A stretch of DNA of 54,952 nucleotides from Parapedobacter soli (GCF_025460835.1 NZ_JAMXAY010000027.1:16220-71171); one strand, 5' to 3'. Positions 17,993 through 26,845 are shown, counted from the first letter of the stretch. Made by a program: numbers and translations. Notes: generated by a model not told the origin, from the sequence alone.

Positions 17993-18817
17993 TTACGTCC
18001 TTATAAACAACGACGGCACCATGGGATAATTGGCAATCGCTTTCGTGAGGCTAGGCCTGAAAATTTTCTCAAAGAATGATTTATGAGGCCGAGCAAATAC
18101 CAGCAAGTCGAGCTTATCGCCCTTGGCTTCCCGGGTTACGGCATTGATATCAACTTTCTCTACTAGGGTTGCTTTACATGAAACCGCCCAGTCGGGGAAA
18201 GCCGCCTCGACCTTACGTTGCCAATGGGCAAGTTCTTTTTCTGGCTTACGGTCCTTCTCGGTGTAAAAGTGGAGCATAGACAAATGAGGGGTAAGGTTAA
18301 TCGCCTGCTGGAAAGCAAACAAAGCGTCCAGTTCATGGTCATCATAAGCCGTGAAGAAGCCTATCCGTTCAAATGAAAAATCAGGTGTATCCAGTGGAAC
18401 AACCAGTACCGGCACCGGGGATTTCTTTATAACTTCATAGGTTGTACTACCAAAAATACTTTCCGCGATATTGGTGACACCTTTAGTACCCATAACGACC
18501 AACGAATGTTCGTTTCTTTTGAGCTTATCTGTCACCACATCGATCATGAACCCTTTGACACATTCGCCCTCGATGTCGACGCTGGGAAACTGGCTGGTGA
18601 GGCCTTCCAACAAGTTTTTCATCGCAGCCGTTGATTCGGTCTCAGCTAATTTAATCTGCTTCACACTGTTGCCCTCTTCTCCAAACCCCGAGTAAAGCGC
18701 GATATAAACATGCAGCAACCGTACCTTTTGTTTGGAGGCATCAGCCAATGCACATGCATAAGCGGCAGCCACAAATGCATTTTCCGAAAAATCAGTGGGG
18801 ACAAGTATCGAGTTCAT
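17993..18817 (-). CDS. Universal stress protein (tandem UspA domains)
   Basis: This cytoplasmic protein has 274 residues with two UspA domains: about 1-145, starting ILVPTDFSENAF, and a more divergent second half. The first domain carries the nucleotide-binding pattern GTKGVTNIAESIFGST, the G-x2-G-x9-G-S/T motif of ATP-binding Usps; the second lacks a clear copy. It is a single gene, convergent with GH67 and not part of the xylan locus by function. The precise role cannot be told from sequence. Confidence 0.93.
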   Translation of the reverse strand: MNSILVPTDFSENAFVAAAYACALADASKQKVRLLHVYIALYSGFGEEGNSVKQIKLAETESTAAMKNLLEGLTSQFPSVDIEGECVKGFMIDVVTDKLKRNEHSLVVMGTKGVTNIAESIFGSTTYEVIKKSPVPVLVVPLDTPDFSFERIGFFTAYDDHELDALFAFQQAINLTPHLSMLHFYTEKDRKPEKELAHWQRKVEAAFPDWAVSCKATLVEKVDINAVTREAKGDKLDLLVFARPHKSFFEKIFRPSLTKAIANYPMVPSLFIRT

Positions 18818-18889
18818 CAGCTTTTATACCAATTAATAATAAACACAATCAAACTTAAGTAATGTTGTGTTGATATGCAAACGCAAATA

Positions 18890-19516
18890 TTAACCCCACG
18901 CACTTTTGAAACCATGGGCATCAAGGACATCTGCTGGCACACCGTCCCAAACTCCGGGCTTGTTGCCCACGTAACCGATATCTTTCACACCCATTTCGCT
19001 GGTAAAGAAACCCGAAGCTGTAAGGTTACGTAACAAGTTAAAAAATGCTACTCCTTGCGCCATTTCCGGTTTTGCTTTTGCCGGATAAGCTATTTCATCC
19101 ACCATCTGCAATTGTTGGGTGTTGTCACATTGCATAAATACTTGGCCATACCTCCGTTGACATTGCACATCCAACCATTTGAGGCCACCACGCATGGGTG
19201 TTTGGTAAGTCGGGATATCCTTCGCCATGAATTCGATAAATTCAGGCACACCCGCGTCGGTAGCACTGCCTGAGGTCTCATCGGCCGGTATGATGATATC
19301 GGCCAGTACCCCGATTGTTGCCAACTCGTGGGTCGTGAAGAACCGTTCTTCAGCCAGTTTGGTATTACGTTCGTGCTCGCTATCCGTTACACCGGGCAAT
19401 TTATCACCCACTGCCGTTGCTCCCTGCTTGGCCTCCTTAGGGCTACAGGAATCCAACAACAACGCCCCACCCGCTGCGGCGAGGCCGAGTGCTTTTATGG
19501 AGTCTCTTCTGTTCAT
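18890..19516 (-). CDS. Gluconate 2-dehydrogenase subunit 3-family protein
   Basis: This is the small partner subunit of a membrane-associated GMC dehydrogenase. The protein has 208 residues. A twin-arginine motif, RRDSIKALG, is followed by a hydrophobic stretch and LLLDSC with Cys24, so export by Tat and possible lipidation are predicted. The mature part has the family pattern LATIGVLADIIIPADETSGSATDAGVPEFI. The gene follows the GMC subunit by 15 nt and is surely co-transcribed. The cytochrome c subunit of the classical three-subunit complex is not nearby. Confidence 0.9.
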   Translation of the reverse strand: MNRRDSIKALGLAAAGGALLLDSCSPKEAKQGATAVGDKLPGVTDSEHERNTKLAEERFFTTHELATIGVLADIIIPADETSGSATDAGVPEFIEFMAKDIPTYQTPMRGGLKWLDVQCQRRYGQVFMQCDNTQQLQMVDEIAYPAKAKPEMAQGVAFFNLLRNLTASGFFTSEMGVKDIGYVGNKPGVWDGVPADVLDAHGFKSAWG

Positions 19517-19531
19517 ATCTGTCGTCTGTTA

Positions 19532-21271
19532 TTATCCGATATTCAATTTGTTGCGTTGTTCTAAAATATAGTCGGCCGTCCGCATTGAAAGTGCGAGGAT
19601 CGTCCAGGTGAGGTTTTTGTCGCCTTGTTGCACGAAGGGTCCGGCGTCGACCACGAAGACGTTCTTGCAGTCATGGGCTTGCCCCCACTTGTTCAGCACC
19701 GACTTTTTCGGATTGTCGCCCATCCGGGTAGTACCGCCCTCATGGATGATTTTCCCGGGTGCCTCCAAACCGTATGATGTTTCTGGCCCCGGCATCGGCG
19801 ACGCTACGATAGCACCCATTTCGTGGAGTATCTCGCGGAACGTCTCCTGCATATGTTTAGCCTGTGCGACTTCCTCATTGGCCCATTTGTAGTGGAAGCG
19901 GAGTACGGGAATACCATATTTATCGACACGTGTGGGATCGATTTCGCAATAGTTATCGTACCGGGCTAATGCGGTACCCCGGCCAGCCATGCCTACGCTC
20001 GCGCCGTAGAAGCGTCGATAATCGTCCTTCAGGGCGGCACCGTACCCACCTTGCTCGCGCTGCCCTCCGTCTTTGGCGGGCACTAGGTGATTGACATTGG
20101 CCACCCAGTCTGTGAATCCATAAGACGGCATACGCATCCCCCCGCCGTACTCAATATGGTACCCCCGGGGGAAATCGAGCTTTTGATTGTCGGCCCACCA
20201 AGGTGAATAGATATGCACACTTCCCACTCCGTCTTCGTTGTAACGTTTCCTATCCAGCAATTGCGGTAGGAAACCTCCCGCACTGGCGCCCGTGGAGTCA
20301 TGCAGGTACCGCCCCACCAGCCCGCTGCTATTACCGAGGCCTCCCGGGTGTGCAGCAGACTTGGAGTTCAGCATCAACCGCGCACTCTCACAGGCGCTCG
20401 CCCCGAGGATGACCAATTTACCCCGCACTTCGTGTTCCTGCAGGTCGCGGGTATCCACGTAGGATACCCCGGTGGCCTGTCCCTCATCGTTTGTGAGCAC
20501 CTCGCGTACCATTGCGTTGTCGATAACCGTGAGGTTACCCGTTTTCATCGCTGGCATTACCAGGCACGATGAAGAAGAGAAATCACCATATACGCGGCAC
20601 GACCGGCCGCACTGGCCGCAATAGAAACAAGTGCCGCGGCCCTCCACGCCAGGTAGCGCCTCGGTAAGCACCGAGCCACGGCCTGCAATGACCGGCACTC
20701 CCGCCCGCTCGGCACCACGCCTGATGTACAGCTCATTGAGCCGGGGCTTGGGCGGCTTCAGGAAGATACCATCCGGCTCGTTCCTTATGCCTTCTACCGT
20801 GCCGTATATCCCAATCATCCGGTCGATGCGATCGTAATACGGTTTTACTTCGTCATAAGTGATAGGCCATTCATCGGTAACCCCATCGGTAGGCTTAAAA
20901 TCATCGGGGCCCATGCGCAGGGAAATCCGCCCCCAATGATTGGTTCGGCCACCGAGCATCCTTGCCCTGAACCAATCGAACGACGTGCCCGCAGCATGAG
21001 TGTAGGGTTCCCCTTCCAGTTCCCAGCCGCCGTAAGCAGCATCGAAATCACCAAAGGGACGGATGGTACTGGCACCGCGCCGGGGCGACTCCCATGGCCA
21101 ACGCATTTGCAACGCGTCTTTCGCCGGATCGAAAAAGGGGCCTGCCTCTAACATCAATACATTCAGGCCCGCATTGGCCAATACATAACCGGCCATGCCG
21201 CCGCCCGCACCTGAACCCACCACAATCGCATCGTACACCGTAGGGTTTGTTTTGATTTGATAAGAAATCAT
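19532..21271 (-). CDS. GMC-family FAD-dependent oxidoreductase (gluconate dehydrogenase large-subunit type)
   Basis: This flavoprotein has 579 residues. It oxidises a sugar, sugar acid or alcohol and passes electrons to the respiratory chain. The FAD-binding motif GSGAGG is at residues 19-24 after a beta strand (DAIVV), and LMLEAG marks the end of the ADP-binding fold. A cysteine cluster, CFYCGQCGRSC, lies near 212-222; such clusters in this subfamily may hold an Fe-S centre. The C-terminal GMC domain includes HEGGTTRMGDNP and VFVVDAGPF. It has no export signal of its own; export with the Tat-signal partner (the next gene, 15 nt on) is plausible. The substrate is unknown. Confidence 0.92.
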   Translation of the reverse strand: MISYQIKTNPTVYDAIVVGSGAGGGMAGYVLANAGLNVLMLEAGPFFDPAKDALQMRWPWESPRRGASTIRPFGDFDAAYGGWELEGEPYTHAAGTSFDWFRARMLGGRTNHWGRISLRMGPDDFKPTDGVTDEWPITYDEVKPYYDRIDRMIGIYGTVEGIRNEPDGIFLKPPKPRLNELYIRRGAERAGVPVIAGRGSVLTEALPGVEGRGTCFYCGQCGRSCRVYGDFSSSSCLVMPAMKTGNLTVIDNAMVREVLTNDEGQATGVSYVDTRDLQEHEVRGKLVILGASACESARLMLNSKSAAHPGGLGNSSGLVGRYLHDSTGASAGGFLPQLLDRKRYNEDGVGSVHIYSPWWADNQKLDFPRGYHIEYGGGMRMPSYGFTDWVANVNHLVPAKDGGQREQGGYGAALKDDYRRFYGASVGMAGRGTALARYDNYCEIDPTRVDKYGIPVLRFHYKWANEEVAQAKHMQETFREILHEMGAIVASPMPGPETSYGLEAPGKIIHEGGTTRMGDNPKKSVLNKWGQAHDCKNVFVVDAGPFVQQGDKNLTWTILALSMRTADYILEQRNKLNIG

Positions 21272-21436
21272 TGCAATTCAGTCTATCTATAGTTGTTTAT
21301 GTTGGTTACTGGCGTGCCCAGTCACCTACATCAGCCGTCAAATATAAAATTTTATCGGCAACAATCCCTAAAAAAGCTAAAGCGATTGTGCTTATTAAAA
21401 ACCAGCTTATTGGATAAGCCGGCCATGGCTAGATTG

Positions 21437-22015
21437 TCAGAATTTGGTTTTCAGGAAGTCGGCGAGTTTAGCCACAGCGATGGCACGGTGGCTGATTGCG
21501 TTTTTCTCGCTTGGTGTCATCTGCGCGAATGTCTTCACATAGCCGTTTGGCGTGAACAGGGGATCGTAACCGAACCCGCCGTTACCTTGACGCTCGTAAC
21601 CGATCTGCCCTTCTATAACCCCTTCGAAGAAATGTTCGTCATCACCTATACGGAGCGATATGACGGTACGGAAACGTGCAGCACGGTCGGGCCGGTCGCC
21701 AAGACGGTGTAGCAGCAAATCAATATTTTTTTCCATATCCCGCGTGCCCGAATAACGGGCGGAATACACACCCGGCTCATTAGCTAGCGCCGCCACCTCC
21801 AAGCCAGAGTCATCTGCAAAGCAGTCACATCCGTACCGGCTATACAAGTAGGTGCTTTTTTGCGACGCGTTTGCTTCGAACGTATCGCCGGTTTCGGGTA
21901 TATCGTCTGTACAGCCGATGTCTGCCAGTGTCTGGATATGGAATTTATTGCCTACCACCTCCCGTACTTCATCCAGCTTATGGGTATTGTTAGTAGCAAA
22001 TACCAGTTGAATCAT
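21437..22015 (-). CDS. rdgB: Non-canonical purine NTP pyrophosphatase (XTP/dITP diphosphatase)
   Basis: The enzyme hydrolyses ITP, dITP and XTP to monophosphates and keeps deaminated purines out of nucleic acids. The protein has 192 residues. The N-terminal substrate loop is FATNNTHKLDEV, with FADDSGLEV and the C-terminal GFGYDPLF and SHRA motifs also present, so it is complete. I chose the ATG at 22015, nine codons into the longest frame, because it overlaps the upstream gene's stop as ATGA and the protein then begins MIQLVFATNN as in homologues. Translational coupling to the 170-residue protein is likely. Confidence 0.95.
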   Translation of the reverse strand: MIQLVFATNNTHKLDEVREVVGNKFHIQTLADIGCTDDIPETGDTFEANASQKSTYLYSRYGCDCFADDSGLEVAALANEPGVYSARYSGTRDMEKNIDLLLHRLGDRPDRAARFRTVISLRIGDDEHFFEGVIEGQIGYERQGNGGFGYDPLFTPNGYVKTFAQMTPSEKNAISHRAIAVAKLADFLKTKF

Positions 22016-22524
22016 ATCAATAACATCTTTATCGTGGTCCAAAAGACACGTTTCTTCTCTGCATCGGCAAGCATGGCGTCGAAAGTGCTGGTATGGAATA
22101 CCTTTACGCCGCCCTGTTCCGGCCAGGCAAGCGACGTACCGAGATTGACGACCACTTTGGGTTTGAAAACCGACGTAAGGTGATCAATCAATGGCGGCTC
22201 CTTCAATTTAGCCAAATTCAGCACTGCCACATCATCCACGGTAAGCTTCAGCGCCGCCAATGTTTTGACAAACGCATCCATGGCGGGCTCTGACATCCAT
22301 TCGTGCTGTTGTTCGTCGGTCAAGAATAAATATTCCCGCTTATTCTGACCATAAAAGGAAAATTGCGGTACCGAATCTGGCTTACGAACGGCTTCGGTTT
22401 CCGGAGCTTCCGGCGGTGCCTCCACGCCTGCCGTTACGGCCACATCTCCCACGTCGAAAATCGTCTCCGTCATCAAGTAACGAAGCGCGGTGGGATCGGT
22501 CGTATTTATAGCAGAACGCGACAT
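22012..22524 (-). CDS. Unknown protein with a pattern like DNA polymerase III psi (HolD)
   Basis: The protein has 170 residues, no signal peptide and no membrane segment. An acidic, Pro/Ala-rich stretch (about 33-50) separates the N-terminal part from a compact C-terminal domain beginning near QFSFYGQNKREYLFLTDEQQ. The order of blocks in that domain (a hydrophobic strand, a helix WMSEPAMDAFVKTLAALKL, then VAVLNLAKL, VVVNLGTSLAWPEQGG, VFHTSTFDAML and KRVFWTTI) resembles that of E. coli psi (HolD), which binds the clamp loader and SSB. The resemblance is from memory of the HolD sequence and is weak. The gene lies between the deoxyhypusine-synthase-like gene (11-nt gap) and rdgB (4-nt overlap), in one operon. 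Confidence 0.75.
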   Translation of the reverse strand: MSRSAINTTDPTALRYLMTETIFDVGDVAVTAGVEAPPEAPETEAVRKPDSVPQFSFYGQNKREYLFLTDEQQHEWMSEPAMDAFVKTLAALKLTVDDVAVLNLAKLKEPPLIDHLTSVFKPKVVVNLGTSLAWPEQGGVKVFHTSTFDAMLADAEKKRVFWTTIKMLLI

Positions 22525-22535
22525 CCCCGACCAAA

Positions 22536-23516
22536 CTACTGCCCAAGCACCCAGGCGAACACGAGCGGCGCCACGATGGTCGCGTCAGACTCGATGATGA
22601 ATTTCGGTGTATCGATATCCAGCTTACCCCAGGTGATCTTTTCATTGGGTACTGCACCAGAATATGAGCCATAGGATGTCGTGGAGTCCGAAATCTGGCA
22701 AAAGTAGCTCCAAAACGGAATGTTTTCCATTTCCAAATCCTGATAGAGCATGGGGACTACACAAATCGGAAAGTCGCCCGCAATACCGCCGGCAATCTGG
22801 AAGAATCCGACCCCCTTGCCATCGGAGTTTTTGATATACCAATCGGAAAGGTAAGTCATGTATTCGATGCCGCTTTTCATGGTCGATGCCTTCAATTCCC
22901 CTTTGATCACATAAGAGGCAAATATATTACCCATGGTGCTATCTTCCCAACCTGGCACGACGATGGGTAGGTTCTTCTCGGCCGCAGCCAGCATCCAGGA
23001 ATTTTTTGGATCGATCTCGTAGTATTGCTCCAGTATGCCACTGTTGAGCATCTTGTACATATACTCATGCGGGAAATAGCGTTCGCCTGCCGATTCTGCA
23101 TCCTTCCATATTTTGTGGATATGCTGCTGCAGGCGGCGGAAGGCTTCCTCTTCCGGGATACACGTATCCGTAACCCGGTTATAATGGTTTTCCAACAGTT
23201 CCCACTCATCCTGTGGGCTCAGGTCGCGGTAATTCGGCACGCGCTTATAGTGCGAGTGGGCAACGAGATTCATGATATCCTCTTCGAGGTTGGCACCCGT
23301 GCAACTTATGATAGACACCTTATCTTGCCGGATCATCTCGGCGAGGGAAATGCCCAATTCGGCGGTACTCATCGCTCCCGCAAGGGTAATCATCATTTTG
23401 CCACCAGCATCCAGATGGGCTTCGTAACCTTTAGCTGCATCGACCAGCGCAGCTGCATTGAAATGCAGGTAATTTTTTTCGATAAATTGGGAAATCGGTC
23501 CTTTTACTTTGCTCAT
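22536..23516 (-). CDS. Deoxyhypusine synthase-family protein (possible homospermidine synthase)
   Basis: The protein has 326 residues from the ATG at 23516 (MSKVKGPISQF); 11 more codons are open upstream. Enzymes of this fold use NAD and transfer an aminobutyl group from a polyamine through a lysine imine. The NAD-binding TLAGAMSTAELGISLAEMIR and SIISCTGANLEEDI blocks are present, and the active-site lysine matches Lys298 in ITWGKLD. Bacteria have no eIF5A, so protein hypusination is unlikely; homospermidine synthesis is the most sensible alternative. It heads an operon with the psi-like gene and rdgB. A -7 box lies 31 nt upstream of the start. Confidence 0.9.
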   Translation of the reverse strand: MSKVKGPISQFIEKNYLHFNAAALVDAAKGYEAHLDAGGKMMITLAGAMSTAELGISLAEMIRQDKVSIISCTGANLEEDIMNLVAHSHYKRVPNYRDLSPQDEWELLENHYNRVTDTCIPEEEAFRRLQQHIHKIWKDAESAGERYFPHEYMYKMLNSGILEQYYEIDPKNSWMLAAAEKNLPIVVPGWEDSTMGNIFASYVIKGELKASTMKSGIEYMTYLSDWYIKNSDGKGVGFFQIAGGIAGDFPICVVPMLYQDLEMENIPFWSYFCQISDSTTSYGSYSGAVPNEKITWGKLDIDTPKFIIESDATIVAPLVFAWVLGQ

Positions 23517-23546
23517 GTCGCGATTTATTGTGCTTCTTGTTGGCTG

Positions 23547-23554
23547 CAAAGGTA
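23547..23554 (-). promoter_or_regulatory. Candidate -7 box for the DHS-like/rdgB operon
   Basis: TACCTTTG on the minus strand matches TAnnTTTG and lies 31 nt before the start codon. The -33 region is not convincing. Confidence 0.45.
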
Positions 23555-23664
23555 GGCATTCGCCATGATATGTGGAACTAAAACGCCTTTCTCTTCTGCC
23601 AAGGTACCGGTGCTACACGATACTTCCTTATGGCCTTCTGTAAACGCATTTTGAAAGCAACGGA

Positions 23665-24669
23665 TTAGCGCCGGCTCACGGTCAGTTTGATGATGGTTCT
23701 GGTCTCCTCTTCGCCATACTGATCTTTTTTGAACGTATAGCTCCCTCCGGTAAATGTGGTAGGTACCGTAGGGTCTTTTATAAAGGCTTCCATTTGGTCA
23801 TTCGGGATACTGACATAACGGTAACGTTCAGCACTGTCTTCTCCTTGATAATCGTCCATAAGCTTATTTCCGCTGCTGACGCGCAGGTCAACTGTGCTCC
23901 CCGGGTACGTCTCCCAAGTCTCTGCGGTGCAATCGTAGGATCGCTGTGTTATTTCTACCGGCAAATTCTGGAAGTCGGCAGACCACCAATTGGTAAAAAG
24001 AAACAGCCCATAGGTCTCCTCATTGCGTAAAGCCTCAGGCACAAAATAATCGGCTTCATTGATGGTTTTCCCGTCTTTGATATCCTGCGCTTTTTTCATC
24101 TCCATGACCTGCCGCGCAAAGTCACTTACACCCTTAGCGATCGTTTTGTCGTTATCCACGTCATCTGGCGAACGGATCTCGATCATACTCAGGAACGACT
24201 GGGTAGCGGTGATCCCACTGGTCCCGCTTCCTTTGGAAGTCTGCATAAGGATAAGTCCACCGGTCTGATCACATTTCCCCCACGCTTTAAAATCAGTCGA
24301 GAATTTGACCGGAAAAGAAATCCTCTCCGATGTTTCGGGGTCCGTAACCTCACCGTAAAAGATGTGCTGCGTGTTCGCTTCGTTGAACTCGGTCAGTTTT
24401 TCGTGGCTTTTTGCCATGAGTTGAAAACGACCCGGGAAAAAGGTTAGGATCTGGTCCGTTTCACCTTCGAGCTCGGCTTCCGTCCGGCCAATGATTTCCC
24501 CTTCCGGATCAAACTGCTTGGTTGTCGTCACCGAATGATAAACGATCTTTCCGCGCAAAGGTATCTTTTCCCAGGCATCCTGTGCATCCGTCCCCTGCCA
24601 AAGCAACAGGAACATCCCTATGAGCCATATGATATGAGCAACATGCATAGCCATCCGTTTTCGGCTCAC
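23665..24669 (-). CDS. Exported protein of unknown function, partner of the OmpA-family gene
   Basis: The protein has 334 residues with a signal peptide ending near GTDAQ (about residue 30), so it is periplasmic or outer-membrane associated. I recognise no family. The mature part looks beta-rich, with a central helix (about 185-200, FARQVMEMKKAQDI), and has no lipobox. The GTG start at 24669 overlaps the stop of the OmpA-family gene as GTGA, which implies coupled translation; an ATG five codons on (24654) would also give a good signal peptide. Co-expression with a peptidoglycan-binding OmpA protein suggests an envelope role, but no more can be said. Confidence 0.85.
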   Translation of the reverse strand: MSRKRMAMHVAHIIWLIGMFLLLWQGTDAQDAWEKIPLRGKIVYHSVTTTKQFDPEGEIIGRTEAELEGETDQILTFFPGRFQLMAKSHEKLTEFNEANTQHIFYGEVTDPETSERISFPVKFSTDFKAWGKCDQTGGLILMQTSKGSGTSGITATQSFLSMIEIRSPDDVDNDKTIAKGVSDFARQVMEMKKAQDIKDGKTINEADYFVPEALRNEETYGLFLFTNWWSADFQNLPVEITQRSYDCTAETWETYPGSTVDLRVSSGNKLMDDYQGEDSAERYRYVSIPNDQMEAFIKDPTVPTTFTGGSYTFKKDQYGEEETRTIIKLTVSRR

Positions 24670-25958
24670 GTCGTTTTTACGAATTCCACCCTTCGGTTTC
24701 GCGCCTTGTTTTCAGCATGGTCATTCGGTGCCACAGGGCTGTCTGCACCGTACCCTTTAGTTGTCAATCGGCCTGCGTCGATTCCCATCTTGACCATTTG
24801 AGCTTTCACGGCCTCGGCACGCTGCTGTGAGAGCGCATGGTTGAGCTGGGCTGTCCCGTCGCTATCGGTATGCCCCCCGATTTCGAATTTAAGCTCGGGA
24901 TGCTTCGTCATCAACTGTACGAACTCGTTAATTGTGCCCATTGATTCGGGTTTCAATGTAGCTTTGTTGACGTCGAACTGAATACCGTAGGCGATGAACC
25001 GCCCTTCCGTAACAACCTTATTGTAAGCATCTGCGCCGCCTGCTGCAATGCGGAAATTCTTGAACAACACCGAATTTCCACTGCCTCTAACTTCTATTTC
25101 GACCATGTCGATCTTGCCTGCGTCTACCTGATTGAGCACCGCCAGCCGATGCTGGTCCATGTAGAGTTTACCGATATTCTTGTTGATGTAAATGGCTACA
25201 TGACGCCAATTGTTTTGCTTGGGATTTGAAGCGGCCGACGGGAATCCCTGAGCGGGCGTACCGAACCACTTGTCGTTCTTGAAGCCTTCAAATCCATAAT
25301 GCGGTTGATTTTCATCCCCTGAAATAACGCTCAAGGTAACGCGGAGCGGTGCCGTTGCATCTCCGCTACCTGCCCGGTCCTTTTCGCGGAAATAAAGGGT
25401 GATTTCGGAACCGTCCGTATTGCTCATGCCGTTTGACAGCACATCAAACTCCATCGTGAACTGGTCGGGCAGGTAGGCATTGTCTTCCATATAGGGCATC
25501 ATATAAGGTTCGCCCAACGCCGGAGCAACCAGGACTTTTTCACCGTTATAGGTTTGTATTTCTGCACTTCCTGCATTGAGCACCATCCGGCCGGGTATCT
25601 CTGCATCGGCTTCGCCAGCCATGTCGTAGTGATAGATAAGCTTGTCGCCGGCGACAAAATCGTAATTGGCATAGGAAATGAGTGTCCCGCCGTCTACGTT
25701 TTGATTACCAACCGGAGAAGCGGGGGGTCCATCGGTTGGATTATCGGTTGATTTGTTTTCGTTTGCTCCCGTTATCCCCTCTTCAACCTTGTCGAGGCCT
25801 TTGTTCGTAACGTCGCCGGCCTTGTCAACGGCTCGATTTTCAACGGTTTCTTTTACACGATTCTTGAGCTTGTCGAAGAGTTGCGCCTCTGCCGTTTGGA
25901 CACCCAGTATCCCAACGCACAAGACTGCCGCTATTCTTTTTATTTCTTTGATTTTCAT
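24666..25958 (-). CDS. OmpA-family peptidoglycan-binding protein
   Basis: The protein has 430 residues. A signal peptide (about 1-26, ending TAEAQ) is followed by a helical, charged stretch (LKNRVKETVENRAVDKAGDV), a low-complexity linker, a lectin/laminin-G-like beta domain (about 110-310) and a C-terminal OmpA domain (about 320-428). The OmpA domain has the peptidoglycan-binding pattern FEIGGHTDSDGTAQLNHALS...QRA...GYGADSPVAPN...NRRVEF. It probably sits in the periplasm or outer membrane and ties the envelope to the cell wall. A -7 box lies about 30 nt upstream. It overlaps the next gene by 4 nt. Confidence 0.93.
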   Translation of the reverse strand: MKIKEIKRIAAVLCVGILGVQTAEAQLFDKLKNRVKETVENRAVDKAGDVTNKGLDKVEEGITGANENKSTDNPTDGPPASPVGNQNVDGGTLISYANYDFVAGDKLIYHYDMAGEADAEIPGRMVLNAGSAEIQTYNGEKVLVAPALGEPYMMPYMEDNAYLPDQFTMEFDVLSNGMSNTDGSEITLYFREKDRAGSGDATAPLRVTLSVISGDENQPHYGFEGFKNDKWFGTPAQGFPSAASNPKQNNWRHVAIYINKNIGKLYMDQHRLAVLNQVDAGKIDMVEIEVRGSGNSVLFKNFRIAAGGADAYNKVVTEGRFIAYGIQFDVNKATLKPESMGTINEFVQLMTKHPELKFEIGGHTDSDGTAQLNHALSQQRAEAVKAQMVKMGIDAGRLTTKGYGADSPVAPNDHAENKARNRRVEFVKTT

Positions 25959-25988
25959 GGCTTTGATTTTAGCGTCTTACACCTTTGG

Positions 25989-25996
25989 CAAAGGTA
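25989..25996 (-). promoter_or_regulatory. Candidate -7 box for the OmpA-family operon
   Basis: TACCTTTG on the minus strand lies 30 nt before the start codon; a TTG further upstream is at a shorter than usual spacing (about 15 bp). Confidence 0.4.
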
Positions 25997-26035
25997 GGCC
26001 GCAAAAAAGCTCAATGATTGGAAAAAAGTCTCAAT

Positions 26036-26842
26036 TTAACGTGACCCGGCAGGCACTCCCGAAAAAATTTTGACGATGTTCAGATTGCGGTTAAAAAAGT
26101 AGCCCGGCGTTTCGCCGATGACGGCGCGGAAGTCGTTGATGAAGTGGGATTGGTCGAAATAATTGCCGTCAAAAACCAGGTCTCGATAGTCTATTGCCTT
26201 TTCGTCTCTTATCTTGGACCACAGATAATCCAACCGGACGATGCGCATCAATGTTTTTGGGCTTACACCGGTACGTTTGACAAATTTCCTAAGGAGGGTA
26301 CTCTTGCTGGCCGGGCAATCCTTAAGGATATCTCTCAGCAGTGCGGTGATTCCTTTTTCGATTATTTTATCGTAAAGGATATCCACGGCGTCGGGTGTAT
26401 AAGGCGTTCGTTGGAACGAATTAATGAAATCGGAAAAGCGGGAAATCCGCTCTGCTATGGTATGGCATACCGCCAGCGATTTCCACAATGGTGAAAAGTG
26501 CTGCTGTGGGAGGTCGATACTCCGTCCCGGAACCGGCGACAGGTCGAGGCCGAACACCTGACTAAATACCGTGGGTTTACAATGGACGGCAAAGGTGTCC
26601 ATATGTCCATGAAATTTCAATGCAATGGTTTTCGGAATGATAGGTGCCAGGAAAAACGGCGCTAACTGTATCGTCATTTCGCCGTCGATCTGCGGGCAGT
26701 CCCCGAAATGGAAAATAATGGAAATATAGGGTCGGGGAATGAATTTGTCTGTCACCGAAGTCCCGATAAACCGATAGGCTTCAAATTGCCGGATCAGCCA
26801 TTCGTTATTTTCGTCCTTATCGAAAAGATCAACGTTTAACAT
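26036..26842 (-). CDS. AraC-family transcriptional regulator
   Basis: The protein has 268 residues. The N-terminal half (about 1-150) is a beta-rich sensing domain of the kind found in small Bacteroidota AraC regulators (RPYISIIFHFGD, FHGHMDTFAVHCKPTVFSQ). The C-terminal half (about 170-260) is the two-HTH DNA-binding domain, with SKSTLLRKFVKRTGVSPKTL and the second helix-turn-helix around DQSHFINDFRAVIGETPGYF. The gene starts 3 nt after the dipeptide epimerase stop, so it shares that transcript and may control it. The effector is unknown. Confidence 0.92.
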   Translation of the reverse strand: MLNVDLFDKDENNEWLIRQFEAYRFIGTSVTDKFIPRPYISIIFHFGDCPQIDGEMTIQLAPFFLAPIIPKTIALKFHGHMDTFAVHCKPTVFSQVFGLDLSPVPGRSIDLPQQHFSPLWKSLAVCHTIAERISRFSDFINSFQRTPYTPDAVDILYDKIIEKGITALLRDILKDCPASKSTLLRKFVKRTGVSPKTLMRIVRLDYLWSKIRDEKAIDYRDLVFDGNYFDQSHFINDFRAVIGETPGYFFNRNLNIVKIFSGVPAGSR

Positions 26843-26845
26843 GGC

